Source: an uncultured Clostridia bacterium (GTDB lineage: Bacteria > Bacillota > Clostridia > UBA1381). From it: a stretch of 64,000 nucleotides of DNA. The notes beneath the pieces were generated by a model that was not told the origin of the DNA, made no database searches, and saw only the letters and a list, made by a program, of their open reading frames with translations. Shown in pieces: positions 44,570 through 53,149 of this stretch. The stretch covers positions 31,078-95,077 of the forward strand of contig CAKSSN010000011.1 of the NCBI GenBank assembly GCA_934489015.1, written 5' to 3'. The stretch's first letter is position 1; each line of letters begins with the position of its first letter. The position numbers and the translations under genes are program-made.

Positions 44570-44812
44570 ATGACAAGGGAGCAGAAAATAAAGCTTATTC
44601 GCGATAACGATTGGCGTGATGTGACTTTTAAATATAAAGGTGAGTATGGAATTATAATGCCGGATAATATTGATTCAAGCTGTTTTGTAATTGATTACGG
44701 TGATAATTCATGCAGAGATAAGGATTATGAAAAGGTCATAAACGCGCCTGTCTTTGACGGTAAGTCACTTATAGATATTGCCGATGAGCTTACAGAGGTA
44801 GAAGCGCTTTAA
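44570..44812 (+). CDS. Small uncharacterised protein, 80 residues
   Basis: An acidic 80-residue protein beginning MTREQKIKLIRDNDWRDV, with no signal peptide, membrane segment or motif I recognise. AGGGGG seven bases before the ATG is a strong ribosome site, which supports translation. It follows a possible 23-residue peptide by one base. No function is proposed. Confidence 0.6.
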   Translation: MTREQKIKLIRDNDWRDVTFKYKGEYGIIMPDNIDSSCFVIDYGDNSCRDKDYEKVINAPVFDGKSLIDIADELTEVEAL

Positions 44813-44943
44813 AAAGTCCGATGGTGTTTTTATTGAGTTGAATTATTGTTGAATTATTCGTCTGTTTTGAACATAACAAAAACCGCCTGACATTGCACAA
44901 ATGCGGTTTTAATTGAATGTGATAAACTTTTAAATATTGACTG

Positions 44944-45091
44944 TGCCGCAGGCACACTCGCAAAAGGTTGGTAGTGAGCCAAAGGCGTTACGAATGTGCT
45001 TGCAAATGAGTAGCCGACGTGAACGTGACCTTTTGCGAAAGAGGAGCGGCAGCCGATAAAGCGAAGCCGTATTTTTTGCAAAAAAATGCGG
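44944..45091. repeat. Intergenic palindromic repeat, copy A
   Basis: It begins with the mini-hairpin TGCCGCAGGCA. The arms TCGCAAAAGGT (44958-44968) and ACCTTTTGCGA (45028-45038) are perfect complements enclosing about 60 bases. A second hairpin, CCGTATTTTTT / AAAAAATGCGG (45067-45091), closes the unit. Copy B lies 229 bp downstream. No gene is credible in the 44813-45344 gap; reverse-strand frames through it show no family resemblance. Confidence 0.65.
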
Positions 45092-45172
45092 CAAGCCAAA
45101 AGGTTTGCTGTAACGTTGTGCGCGTGTTCTTACAGAACTTAACGAAAATACAGTAAAATCAAGGCTTTAAAG

Positions 45173-45321
45173 TGCCGAAGGCAAACTCGCAAAAAGGTGG
45201 TAGCGACAGTGAGCCGTCAATGCGTGCGTTTACAAGCGCATAGGCGAGCCGAGCGTGCCTTTTTGCGAATAAGGAGGAGCAAGGAAGCAGGCGGATGTTT
45301 TTTCTGCATAGAAAAAACGGA
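45173..45321. repeat. Intergenic palindromic repeat, copy B
   Basis: It has the same layout as copy A. The mini-hairpin is TGCCGAAGGCA. The long arms are TCGCAAAAAGG (45187-45197) and CCTTTTTGCGA (45258-45268), and a closing T-rich hairpin lies at about 45293-45320. Both arms carry five A/T where copy A carries four, so the change is compensated and pairing is kept. Confidence 0.65.
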
Positions 45322-45344
45322 GCAAAGCGAACTTTGCTCCGACG

Positions 45345-45420
<76 letters not shown>

Positions 45421-45458
45421 ATATTGATTTAATTGTTACCTCAATTGATAACTATTTT

Positions 45459-45487
45459 ATTATATCACATTTTTTTATGTTTGTCAA
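45459..45487 (-). promoter_or_regulatory. Promoter of initiator tRNA
   Basis: Reverse-strand TTGACA (45487-45482), 17 bp, TATAAT (45464-45459). Confidence 0.9.
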
Positions 45488-45551
45488 TAGGTTTTTTAAA
45501 ACTTTTTAAAAAATTTTTTCAAAAAACTTGCGGCGTATTATCAAAAACCAC

Positions 45552-45580
45552 TTGACAAAGCAATTAATATATGGTAAAAT
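45552..45580 (+). promoter_or_regulatory. Promoter of tRNA-Gly
   Basis: TTGACA (45552-45557), 17 bp, TAAAAT (45575-45580). Confidence 0.85.
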
Positions 45581-45593
45581 AGATAACATAAGC

Positions 45594-45667
45594 GCGAGCA
45601 TAGTTTAGTGGTAAAACATGAGCTTCCCAAGCTTAGGTTGAGGGTTCGATTCCCTTTGCTCGCTCCA
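45594..45667 (+). tRNA. tRNA-Gly (anticodon CCC)
   Basis: A 74-base tRNA. Acceptor GCGAGCA pairs perfectly with TGCTCGC and CCA is encoded. The anticodon loop TTCCCAA gives CCC, reading GGG. The T arm is GAGGGTTCGATTCCCTT. Confidence 0.94.
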
Positions 45668-45675
45668 ATGGTGCG

Positions 45676-45717
45676 GCCGCATAAAGCTTTGTAAATCAAA
45701 TGCTTATGCGGCTTTTG
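45676..45717 (+). terminator. Terminator of tRNA-Gly
   Basis: GCCGCATAA / TTATGCGGC forms a 9-bp stem followed by TTTTGCTTT. It ends just before the Rrf2 stop codon, so it may serve both strands. Confidence 0.75.
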
Positions 45718-45719
45718 CT

Positions 45720-46142
45720 TTATATTATATAGTCAAATCCGTCGCTTCCGCCGCAGAGATCGGCTATTGTTATCCCGTCGAGATACTCGTTGATAACCCT
45801 TGCAAGCCCTTTCCACATCGAAAAGGTTTTGCAGTTTTCTTCTCTTTTGCAAAATTCTCCGTCAACGCATGAAACGGGTGATAGGGAGCCTTCGGTAAGA
45901 CGGAGTATTTCTCCGACGGTATAAAGCTCCGGAGAGCGCGAGAGTCTGTAGCCGCCGCCCTTGCCGCGTCTGCCGGAAACGATGGCGCTTTTGCTTAAAA
46001 TTCCGATTATGCTTTCAAGATATTTTTCCGATATTTCCTGCCTGTCAGCTATATCCGAAAGCGGAATAAATTCTCCGCTGTTATGCTCGGCAAGGTCAAT
46101 CATTACGCGCAGAGCGTATCTTCCGCGAGTTGAAATTTTCAA
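45720..46142 (-). CDS. Rrf2-family transcriptional regulator
   Basis: A 140-residue winged-helix regulator. The N-terminal MKISTRGRYALRVMIDLA and GKGGGYRLSR wing (about 62-71) define the Rrf2 family. Three cysteines in CVDGEFCKREENCKTF (about 92-107) match the iron-sulphur ligand pattern of IscR-like members, so it may sense iron-sulphur or redox state. It lies 13 bp after the sirtuin gene in the same leftward operon. Its targets are not visible here; no isc/suf gene is nearby. Confidence 0.9.
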   Translation of the reverse strand: MKISTRGRYALRVMIDLAEHNSGEFIPLSDIADRQEISEKYLESIIGILSKSAIVSGRRGKGGGYRLSRSPELYTVGEILRLTEGSLSPVSCVDGEFCKREENCKTFSMWKGLARVINEYLDGITIADLCGGSDGFDYII

Positions 46143-46155
46143 AATATATCACCTC

Positions 46156-46893
46156 TTAAATTTTATCCGTTACTTTTGTTAAAAAATCGCCGATATTTTC
46201 TCTTACTATCAAATCGGCCCTTTTATCATAGCCTGTCTGCATTTTGTTAATAATAACAATATGCCTGCCGCCGAAATAATTTATAAATGAAGCTGCCGGA
46301 TATACGGCGAGAGAAGTACCTCCGACAATAAGTAAATCTGCGTTTGCTATGGCTTCTACAGCCCGCTCCGCAACGCCGTCATAAAGCGGCTCCTCGTACA
46401 GAACAACCTTAGGCTTTAAAACCGCGCCGCACTCTGCGCATTTCGGAACCTTTCCGCTCTTTATCTGCTCTATAGCTTCGGTCGGGTTTATCGGAGACAT
46501 GCATTTTGTGCAGCTGAATTTTCCGGCGTTTCCGTGAAGCTCAATTACGTTTTTGCTTCCTGCCTTTTGGTGCAGTCCATCAATGTTTTGAGTTATAACA
46601 GCCTTGAGCTTTCCTGTTTTTTCGAGTTTAACAAGCGATTTGTGAGCGCCGTTCGGCTGAACGTCCGCAATAAAATATTTTCTGTAAAAGTCGTAAAAAA
46701 CATCGGTGTGCGCGAAAAAGAAGCTGTGGCTCAGTATCTCCTCCGGAGAAGCACCGTATTCCTTTACGGTATTATAAAGCCCGTCCTCACTTCTGTAGTC
46801 CTTTACGCCGCTTTCGGTGGACACACCTGCGCCGCCGAAAAACACAATATTTTCGCTTTCTTTAATCATTTCAGCAAGCCTGCTTGTGCACAT
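46156..46893 (-). CDS. NAD-dependent protein deacylase (sirtuin)
   Basis: A 245-residue Sir2-family enzyme that removes acyl groups from lysine using NAD. Motifs: GAGVSTESGVKDYRS (about 21-35) for NAD, QNIDGLHQKAG (about 100-110), catalytic His in ELHGN (about 117-121), and a zinc site with CTKC and CAEC. The Rossmann GGTSLAVYPA follows. It starts at ATG 46893 after AAGGAG and is first in an operon with the Rrf2 regulator. Confidence 0.94.
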   Translation of the reverse strand: MCTSRLAEMIKESENIVFFGGAGVSTESGVKDYRSEDGLYNTVKEYGASPEEILSHSFFFAHTDVFYDFYRKYFIADVQPNGAHKSLVKLEKTGKLKAVITQNIDGLHQKAGSKNVIELHGNAGKFSCTKCMSPINPTEAIEQIKSGKVPKCAECGAVLKPKVVLYEEPLYDGVAERAVEAIANADLLIVGGTSLAVYPAASFINYFGGRHIVIINKMQTGYDKRADLIVRENIGDFLTKVTDKI

Positions 46894-46924
46894 ATCGCTT
46901 CACTCCTTTTTAGCCGCTATATTA

Positions 46925-46953
46925 ATTTTACCACTAAACCGATTTTTTTTCAA
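46925..46953 (-). promoter_or_regulatory. Promoter of the sirtuin-Rrf2 operon
   Basis: Reverse-strand TTGAAA (46953-46948), 17 bp, TAAAAT (46930-46925). Confidence 0.75.
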
Positions 46954-47017
46954 GTGCTTTTTTACATTTCTCCCAAATGCACAAAAATCAATTTGCTTTT
47001 ATACGCATTATGATTTT

Positions 47018-47047
47018 TGAATAATTTTTTTGTTTCCTGCAATAATA
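47018..47047 (+). promoter_or_regulatory. Sigma-G-like promoter of spoVAD
   Basis: TGAATA (47018-47023), 16 bp, CAATAATA (47040-47047) resembles the forespore sigma-G pattern, and spoVA genes are sigma-G dependent in Bacillus. Confidence 0.5.
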
Positions 47048-47068
47048 CAATTATAAGGAAGTGAGCGT

Positions 47069-48076
47069 ATGAAAAAGAGTTCAACAATAAAGCTGACCGC
47101 ACCGGCATATATTACTGCCACTGCGGCAATTGTCGGAGCTAAGGAGGGCGATGGACCGCTCGGCAAGTCCTTTGACATGGTTTTAACCGATGACCGTTTC
47201 GGCGAAAAAACGTGGGAAGCGGCAGAAAGCCGTCTGCAAAAGGAAACGGCGCAGCTTGCGATGAATAAGGCACACCTGAAGCCGAGTGAAATAGATTATC
47301 TTTTTGCCGGAGATCTTATGAATCAGTGCGTCGCAACGCATTACGGCGTTCGTGATTTTAATATACCGTTTTTCGGGCTGTACGGCGCCTGCTCGACTAT
47401 GACCGAATCGCTGTCGCTTGCGGCTGTATTCACGTCGGCAGGATATTCGGAAAATTCGCTTGCAATGACGTCAAGCCATTTTTGCTCTGCCGAGAAGCAG
47501 TTTCGCTATCCGCTCGAATACGGGGGGCAAAGACCGCCGACAGCGCAGTGGACAACAACAGGTGCCGGCTGTACGGTTGTGTCGGCAAAGGGAAGCGGAA
47601 TGTGCATAACGCATATAACAACAGGGAAAATAGTTGATATGGGCATAACCGATATTAACAATATGGGCAGTGCTATGGCGCCCGCCGCAGTTGATACACT
47701 GTCGCATCTTTTCAGAGAAACAGGCTTTTCTCCCAATGATTTTGACGGGATTTTTACGGGCGATCTCGGCGTAATCGGGAGCGAAATTCTGATAGAAAAG
47801 CTTATTGAAGAGGGCTTTGACATAAGCCGAAACCATAACGACTGCGGAAAAATGCTCTTTGATATAGATAAGCAGGACGTACATTCCGGAGCGAGCGGCT
47901 GCGGATGTATGGGAAGTGTGCTTTGCGGTCATATTCTGCCACAGATGAAAGAGGGCAAATATAAGAGAATTATTGCAATGGCAACAGGAGCTCTTATGAA
48001 TCCCACAGTTGTTTTGCAGGGAGAAAGTATACCCGGCATTGCTCATGCCGTGATTATAGAAAATACGCAAAATTAG
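47069..48076 (+). CDS. spoVAD: Stage V sporulation protein AD
   Basis: A 335-residue thiolase-fold protein of the SpoVA channel, which moves calcium-dipicolinate into the forespore and out during germination. Recognised by PAYITATAAIVGAKEGDGPLG (about 10-30), FGLYGACSTMTESL, and SHFCSAEKQFRYPLEYG. It sits on the outer face of the inner spore membrane and binds dipicolinate. Full length. A sigma-G-like promoter lies upstream. spoVAC, usually just before it, is absent here. Confidence 0.95.
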   Translation: MKKSSTIKLTAPAYITATAAIVGAKEGDGPLGKSFDMVLTDDRFGEKTWEAAESRLQKETAQLAMNKAHLKPSEIDYLFAGDLMNQCVATHYGVRDFNIPFFGLYGACSTMTESLSLAAVFTSAGYSENSLAMTSSHFCSAEKQFRYPLEYGGQRPPTAQWTTTGAGCTVVSAKGSGMCITHITTGKIVDMGITDINNMGSAMAPAAVDTLSHLFRETGFSPNDFDGIFTGDLGVIGSEILIEKLIEEGFDISRNHNDCGKMLFDIDKQDVHSGASGCGCMGSVLCGHILPQMKEGKYKRIIAMATGALMNPTVVLQGESIPGIAHAVIIENTQN

Positions 48077-48193
48077 CAGATGGAATTTATTGCGCATTTC
48101 ACCGATAGGCGCGGACTGCCTGCGCACGGATACGAAAGCGCGACTTTGTGCATGTAATTTATGCCGCTTTTTTGCGGCGGAACGGAGTTTAAA

Positions 48194-48550
48194 ATGGACT
48201 ATTTAAAGGCATTTGTCGTTGGCGGACTGATATGCGTTGTCGGTCAGATTTTAATTGATAAAACAAAGCTTACGCCGGCAAGAATACTTGTAGCTTTTGT
48301 TATGCTCGGAGCATTTATCCAGCTTTTCGGCATTTATGAAAAGCTTATTGATTTTGCAGGTGCCGGTGCGAGCGTGCCGCTTACGGGATTTGGCTGTCTT
48401 TTGTGCAAGGGCGCGCAAAAGGCGGTTAGCGAATACGGCGCTTTGGGAATTTTCACAGGCGGACTTACGGCAGCTGCCGGAGGAATTACCGCAGCGCTTG
48501 TTTTCGGCTTTCTCGTTGCCGTTATCTTTAAACCTAAGGCGAAAAAATAA
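48194..48550 (+). CDS. spoVAE: Stage V sporulation protein AE (SpoVAEb type)
   Basis: A 118-residue membrane protein with three to four hydrophobic segments. MDYLKAFVVGGLICVVGQIL and GFGCLLCKGAQKAV are diagnostic of SpoVAEb. ATG 48194 follows CGGAG; an upstream in-frame start would add 11 residues from an inter-gene hairpin (CCGCTTTTTTGCGG, about 48163-48176). It lies 117 bp after spoVAD and probably shares its forespore transcript. Confidence 0.9.
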   Translation: MDYLKAFVVGGLICVVGQILIDKTKLTPARILVAFVMLGAFIQLFGIYEKLIDFAGAGASVPLTGFGCLLCKGAQKAVSEYGALGIFTGGLTAAAGGITAALVFGFLVAVIFKPKAKK

Positions 48551-48583
48551 AGCTTTGATTGGGTTTTGTGTAAACCAAAACTA

Positions 48584-48623
48584 CCTCCAAAATGATATTT
48601 TTGATTATATATCATTTTGGAGG
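48584..48623. terminator. Long hairpin between spoVAE and the restriction gene
   Basis: A perfect 15-bp stem, CCTCCAAAATGATAT / ATATCATTTTGGAGG, lies in the gap between convergent genes. It has only weak T runs but could end transcripts from both sides. Confidence 0.6.
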
Positions 48624-48682
48624 CATTGTAAAGAATTTGCATGAAATTAGTGCTTGCGGATGTTTTGTTCCTTACAAAAGCG

Positions 48683-49594
48683 TTATTCGAATAAACTCTC
48701 TATAATATTATCCAGATCATTTTCCAATACGCCGTTGTAGTCAACATACGGTATATTATATTTTTCCAAAACATCTTTAAACTTTTTATAACCGTCCTTA
48801 TCACGGCATGCAATCCATTGTATTCCCAGCCGGTCACATTGATTTTTATTTTGTTGTGAAAGTGTATCGGCAACGAAAACGTTGCTATCCCTTGCTATGA
48901 TAGCATCTGCACTTTCCGGATTACCCTGTCCCATTAATTTGACTTCGCATTTATACTTATTTTTATTATTAATCAGATAAAAATCAATTTCCCGATCAAC
49001 ATCAAGATTTTTATTTTTGACGAAATGCTCTGCGTTGTAGTATTGCGGCTCAACTTTATAGATTTTGCAAAGAGCCAGCATTAAATATTTTTCTGCTCTT
49101 TTTCCGGCTGTTGACCACGCTCCTCCGCGTAAAGCTGCGCGTTTTACAGCCAACGTGTTGATTACAATTAAGCTTTCGCTAACATTTAAATCTACACTTA
49201 CGGAATTAAATTTAATTGTTAATGTTAAGTCAATTTCAGGTTCATTTTCGACTAAAGTTTGAATACTTTCATATAAAGAATTAAAATGCTCGGTTGATGC
49301 GTCAATTACAATCGGTCTGGAGGCCGAACGGTACATATTGCTGATAGTTTTTTTATTCAGTCCGGAATTGATTGCAATTTCATCAGAAGATAAGCTATTG
49401 TTTAAAAAGGCTTTTTTGTACCAATCAATAGTTATATTATCTGAATTTAGTTTTGCTTCACACACTTTCTTGAAAAAATCCACCGCAAATTGCAAAAATT
49501 CAGCATTTATTAAATTCACGATTTCTATTCTGTAATCCTTTGATAATAAAACTCTTGATACTATATTTTTTACCACCTGATCTTTTAGCGTCAT
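48683..49594 (-). CDS. Type II restriction endonuclease, CfrBI-like
   Basis: A 303-residue nuclease with a PD-(D/E)xK core: D204 in REIDFYL and E217/K219 in KCEVKL, preceded by a GGAWSTAGKRAEKYLM helix that may supply another acidic ligand (E168). It resembles CfrBI-type endonucleases by layout. The recognition sequence cannot be read. Its ATG at 49594 overlaps the methyltransferase stop (TAATG), and AAGGAG is 11 bases upstream; a GTG within that site would add four residues. DNA is distinctly more AT-rich than its neighbours, suggesting transfer. Confidence 0.75.
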   Translation of the reverse strand: MTLKDQVVKNIVSRVLLSKDYRIEIVNLINAEFLQFAVDFFKKVCEAKLNSDNITIDWYKKAFLNNSLSSDEIAINSGLNKKTISNMYRSASRPIVIDASTEHFNSLYESIQTLVENEPEIDLTLTIKFNSVSVDLNVSESLIVINTLAVKRAALRGGAWSTAGKRAEKYLMLALCKIYKVEPQYYNAEHFVKNKNLDVDREIDFYLINNKNKYKCEVKLMGQGNPESADAIIARDSNVFVADTLSQQNKNQCDRLGIQWIACRDKDGYKKFKDVLEKYNIPYVDYNGVLENDLDNIIESLFE

Positions 49595-51030
49595 TAGTTT
49601 ATACACTCCTTAAATTCATTTACTGATAAAAATTTTGTTTCAAAGTTGTCTGTGTCGTGATCTTTAGAGCTTTGCTGTTTCATATATTCAAAATATTTTT
49701 CTTCCTTTTCTGTCATGAAGAAAAAACGATTCATCTTTTTTGCTGTTCTTCCGAAAGTCCCGCTTCCCGCGAAGGGATCAAATACCAGATCACCGTAATA
49801 TGAATAATATTCAATTACTCTTTTACATAATTCATCCGGAAAAACTGCGGAATGGACCTTATCGGATTTAGGGCATATCTTCCAGACATTTGTTGTTTCA
49901 AATTCACCTGAAACCTTGCTTTTTTCTACAATTGTATCGGGGTATTGCCGTATGTTCCAATCTAACAATCTGTCTGTTTGTTTTCTGTACACCATTAAAT
50001 ACTCCGTTACAGAGTTTGGCTTATACGCAAGAGGTTTTCTATGCTGCTGAAATCCTCCTATTCTGTTTTTTACACTGTATTCGGGCTTCATCCAAACAAT
50101 ATCGTCAATAAATTCCCAGCCAATATTTGTTAGTATTCCGTGTAAATCAAACGGAATAGGGTACCTTTTGCTCGAATGTGATCTGCTAATTCGAGGTATG
50201 ATTACCGGTGAAGTGTTTACTATTAAATATCGACCCTCTTTGGTAATTCTGTGTGTTTCTTTAAATACCTCCATTAAAAAATTCAGATATGCTTCATAAC
50301 TGGGATATATTGAATAGTCTCGCGCATTATAGTAAGGGGGCGAAGTAAAAGTTAAATGGATACTTTCGTCCTGCAATAACGGAAGTATTTCCAATACATC
50401 GCCGTTTACCACAACATTTTTTAAATAATCATATGTATCAACATGTGATTGTTTGCTTTTCGAGGATGATTTCTCATTAAAATATTCCTTTTGTATAACC
50501 GATCTGATTATTTCATTTTCGTGATTTATCAAATCAATCAGAGCTTTGTCAACTGAATTGTCTCCCTTAAAACAAAGTAATGCTCGTATAGATTGAGAAA
50601 GAATTTTGGGGTCATTATCAAGTAAAACATCTAAAAGAAACGGAACGGCGTTTATAGATTTCATTCTTCCGACAGAGGAAATTATTTCTCGCTTTATATT
50701 TGTATTTTCCTCCCGGCCAAAGTATTGTATAAGGGTATTCAAATATTTCTCGGACTTACTTTTCCCCAAATTTTTTACGGCCCAATACCTTACCTCATCA
50801 TTATGATTTTCAAGCAGCTTAATAAAAACATCAAAATTAAATCCTGCATTTAAACGACCTAAATTCTTAAGAATGAAAATAAGAGATTGAGTGTTGATAT
50901 TGCTGTAATAAAAGATATTTTCTATTTCTTCGTTATTTTCTTTCTTGATTATATCAACAAACGCCTTGTCAAGTGTTACCGATTTCCCTTTAAAAGTAAT
51001 TATATTTGTGTTAGCTCCAGTATTTAACAT
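49594..51030 (-). CDS. DNA methyltransferase (N4/N6) with N-terminal HEAT-like repeats
   Basis: A 478-residue protein. The C-terminal 260 residues are a beta-class amino-methyltransferase: catalytic TSPPYYNARDY near 230 comes before the cofactor-binding FDPFAGSGT near 413-421. This protects DNA from the partner endonuclease. The first 190 or so residues are HEAT-like repeats, for example VRYWAVKNLGKSK, IKREIISSVGRMKS and ILSQSIRALLCFKG, which are unusual in a short type II methyltransferase. It is first in the two-gene leftward operon, with its own extended -10 promoter. AT-rich like its partner. Confidence 0.85.
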   Translation of the reverse strand: MLNTGANTNIITFKGKSVTLDKAFVDIIKKENNEEIENIFYYSNINTQSLIFILKNLGRLNAGFNFDVFIKLLENHNDEVRYWAVKNLGKSKSEKYLNTLIQYFGREENTNIKREIISSVGRMKSINAVPFLLDVLLDNDPKILSQSIRALLCFKGDNSVDKALIDLINHENEIIRSVIQKEYFNEKSSSKSKQSHVDTYDYLKNVVVNGDVLEILPLLQDESIHLTFTSPPYYNARDYSIYPSYEAYLNFLMEVFKETHRITKEGRYLIVNTSPVIIPRISRSHSSKRYPIPFDLHGILTNIGWEFIDDIVWMKPEYSVKNRIGGFQQHRKPLAYKPNSVTEYLMVYRKQTDRLLDWNIRQYPDTIVEKSKVSGEFETTNVWKICPKSDKVHSAVFPDELCKRVIEYYSYYGDLVFDPFAGSGTFGRTAKKMNRFFFMTEKEEKYFEYMKQQSSKDHDTDNFETKFLSVNEFKECIN

Positions 51031-51102
51031 AATTATTCTTCCCCGTCACATGAAAACAGATGTATTATTCTATTTAAAAATTTAAAATACATGTTATCTT
51101 GT

Positions 51103-51131
51103 ATTATATCATATTTTCAAGGATAAGTAAA
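51103..51131 (-). promoter_or_regulatory. Candidate promoter of the restriction-modification operon
   Basis: Reverse-strand TTTACT (51131-51126), 17 bp, TATAAT (51108-51103), with a TG one base before the -10 (extended -10). Confidence 0.5.
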
Positions 51132-51317
51132 CAAATATGACAAGAATATTATATAATCATTTAATTTTCCATAAAGATTATAATAATTTGTTTTGCTTAT
51201 ATGTAAAACTGCACAAAAATTAATCACTAATATTTTGCTGTATTAAGCATCAATTCATACGCTATACATATCCGCTGACTAAAATGTTCCTTTGCGGCAA
51301 TTTTGTTTATTCCCGGC

Positions 51318-53135
51318 CTATAAATCTAAGGTGTATGCTTTGGGTTTTACTGTCTGCTCTGTCTTTTCGTTTTTATCATAATCGTTTATTCCTTTCCCGG
51401 AGTTCGGGTGAAGACCGGAATAAGCGCTGTCCGCCGCAAGCAGACAAATCAGAATTATACATAGCGGAAGGGCAGTCTTTAGCTTTATTCTGCGTATAAC
51501 GTTATCTATCTCCGGCGCAAGACCGTAAACAGCCGCCATTCCGCCCAGACCGAAGGTGAGCAGACCCTCAGCGCAAATTCTGCCGTTTAAATTAAGAAAA
51601 TATCCGCTGTAATCCCACCATCTGAGGCCGTAGGCTCTTTCAAGAAACCACGATGTAAAATATTCAACCACAGCGCACAGAACAATTATTCCTATAAATT
51701 CAAGCGGCGGATTACCTCTGAGCCTTTTAAGACCTATAAGCACGATAATTCCGCCGAAGCCGTAAATGGGGAGAAGAGGTCCGTGCATAACGCCGCGATT
51801 TACGAAAACTCCGTCTATAACAAGATGAATACTTACCTCCCAAAGCCAGCCGATAAAGGAGAACAGGAAAAACATCAGAATAATCGAAACAATGGAATAG
51901 TCACGCATAAAGCTCGGACTGTCAAGACGGATTTTCTCTGCTCTGTCCTTAAGCGGTGAAAGGCGTTCGGGGTATGTTTCGGCGCTTGCAATGCTTTTAA
52001 GCCGTGCTATATTTATTTGTCGTGATATTTGCTTTTCTCTTTGTAAATTCCGCGCGCTTGAAACGGGCACTACTCCAAACCATTTTTCGCAAAATGCGGC
52101 AAGACTTTTGTCCGCCTTGTTTTCTTCCGGTACATTTATATATTCGAGTATATCCTCATATCCGCTTTTTATTTCCTCATATGTCGGTTTTTTGTATAGA
52201 TATTTATCGCAAAGCTTTCCCGAAAGCGGAATATCCGCCTTTTTTGCATTGCTGCGCAGACGAACAAAATATTCGCTGTAGCACGCAGTTTTATAGGCGT
52301 TTGTGAAAAATACGGCAGAAATTCCGAACGTAATAACGTCCAGAATATCCCACAAAATAAAGCTTATTGAAAGCTTAAAACACTCCCACTTATGACCGCT
52401 CATCATTCGGCGCGAAAGGCGGAGTGCGTCAAACGGATTTATTTCGGGGTTTTCCGCGAGTATGTACGGCACTAAAAAATATGCGTAATGCACAATCGGT
52501 ATCGCTATAACCGTGAGCGACCAAAGCGTGCGCATAACAAACAAAACGAGCATTGAAAGCGCAGCCTTAAACCAGCGTTTCGGATGCCTTAGAAAAAGGA
52601 AATTCAATGCGCGGACGGGGATTTTTTCGTAAACTCTGCCCTCAAGGAAAATTCGTCTTGACGTAATCACAAAGCAATCCTTTATCAAAAACAGCAGCAT
52701 TATATGTACAAGCAAAGCGGCTATTGCAAATATAGCTGCCGTGCTTCCTTTATTAATCAGCCGCCCTACAGCATCAAGGCTTGCCGACGCCGAGTTTACA
52801 GCTTCCGCAAGCACGCCCTTTTCTCTGCCCCAAACTCCCGAATTGTCGTTATATTTATCCGAAAGATGTCGCAGACGCTCGATATTTCCGCGTGCAATAT
52901 CTCTTGCAAGCGTTTCAAAAATATCGCTGTTTAGCATTGTAAACGCTTTTTTCGCTGTATAAACGCTTGAATAGTCATATGCGCTTTTAAGCTGCCTGTC
53001 CGCACGCAAAACGGAAAGCGCACCCTCAAATTCCGCACCTATGAAGGCGGCAAAAAGACAAAGTGCTATGAAAAACAAATAATGAGCTTTGAGCGATTTT
53101 TTTGCGTTTTGTTTTATTTCTTTTCGGTTAATCAT
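51318..53135 (-). CDS. DUF975 / CmpB-type (PF06541) fusion membrane protein
   Basis: A 605-residue membrane protein that fuses two domains often found apart. Residues 1-330 form a DUF975-type domain (start RKEIKQNAKKSLKAHYLFF, four to five membrane segments). Residues 330-430 form a charged cytoplasmic linker. Residues 435-580 form a putative ABC-transporter type IV domain with FSFIGWLWE, NRGVMHGPLLPIYG and EYFTSWFLE. The function of both families is unknown to me. ATG follows GGGAGG. It lies 14 bp after the metallophosphoesterase gene in one operon. Confidence 0.82.
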   Translation of the reverse strand: MINRKEIKQNAKKSLKAHYLFFIALCLFAAFIGAEFEGALSVLRADRQLKSAYDYSSVYTAKKAFTMLNSDIFETLARDIARGNIERLRHLSDKYNDNSGVWGREKGVLAEAVNSASASLDAVGRLINKGSTAAIFAIAALLVHIMLLFLIKDCFVITSRRIFLEGRVYEKIPVRALNFLFLRHPKRWFKAALSMLVLFVMRTLWSLTVIAIPIVHYAYFLVPYILAENPEINPFDALRLSRRMMSGHKWECFKLSISFILWDILDVITFGISAVFFTNAYKTACYSEYFVRLRSNAKKADIPLSGKLCDKYLYKKPTYEEIKSGYEDILEYINVPEENKADKSLAAFCEKWFGVVPVSSARNLQREKQISRQINIARLKSIASAETYPERLSPLKDRAEKIRLDSPSFMRDYSIVSIILMFFLFSFIGWLWEVSIHLVIDGVFVNRGVMHGPLLPIYGFGGIIVLIGLKRLRGNPPLEFIGIIVLCAVVEYFTSWFLERAYGLRWWDYSGYFLNLNGRICAEGLLTFGLGGMAAVYGLAPEIDNVIRRIKLKTALPLCIILICLLAADSAYSGLHPNSGKGINDYDKNEKTEQTVKPKAYTLDL

Positions 53136-53149
53136 TGTAATCCTCCCGG

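Noticed and set aside
48080..48157. 25-codon frame between spoVAD and spoVAE, considered as a spoVA remnant
   Set aside because: It has no ribosome site, no hydrophobic segment and no similarity to SpoVAC.
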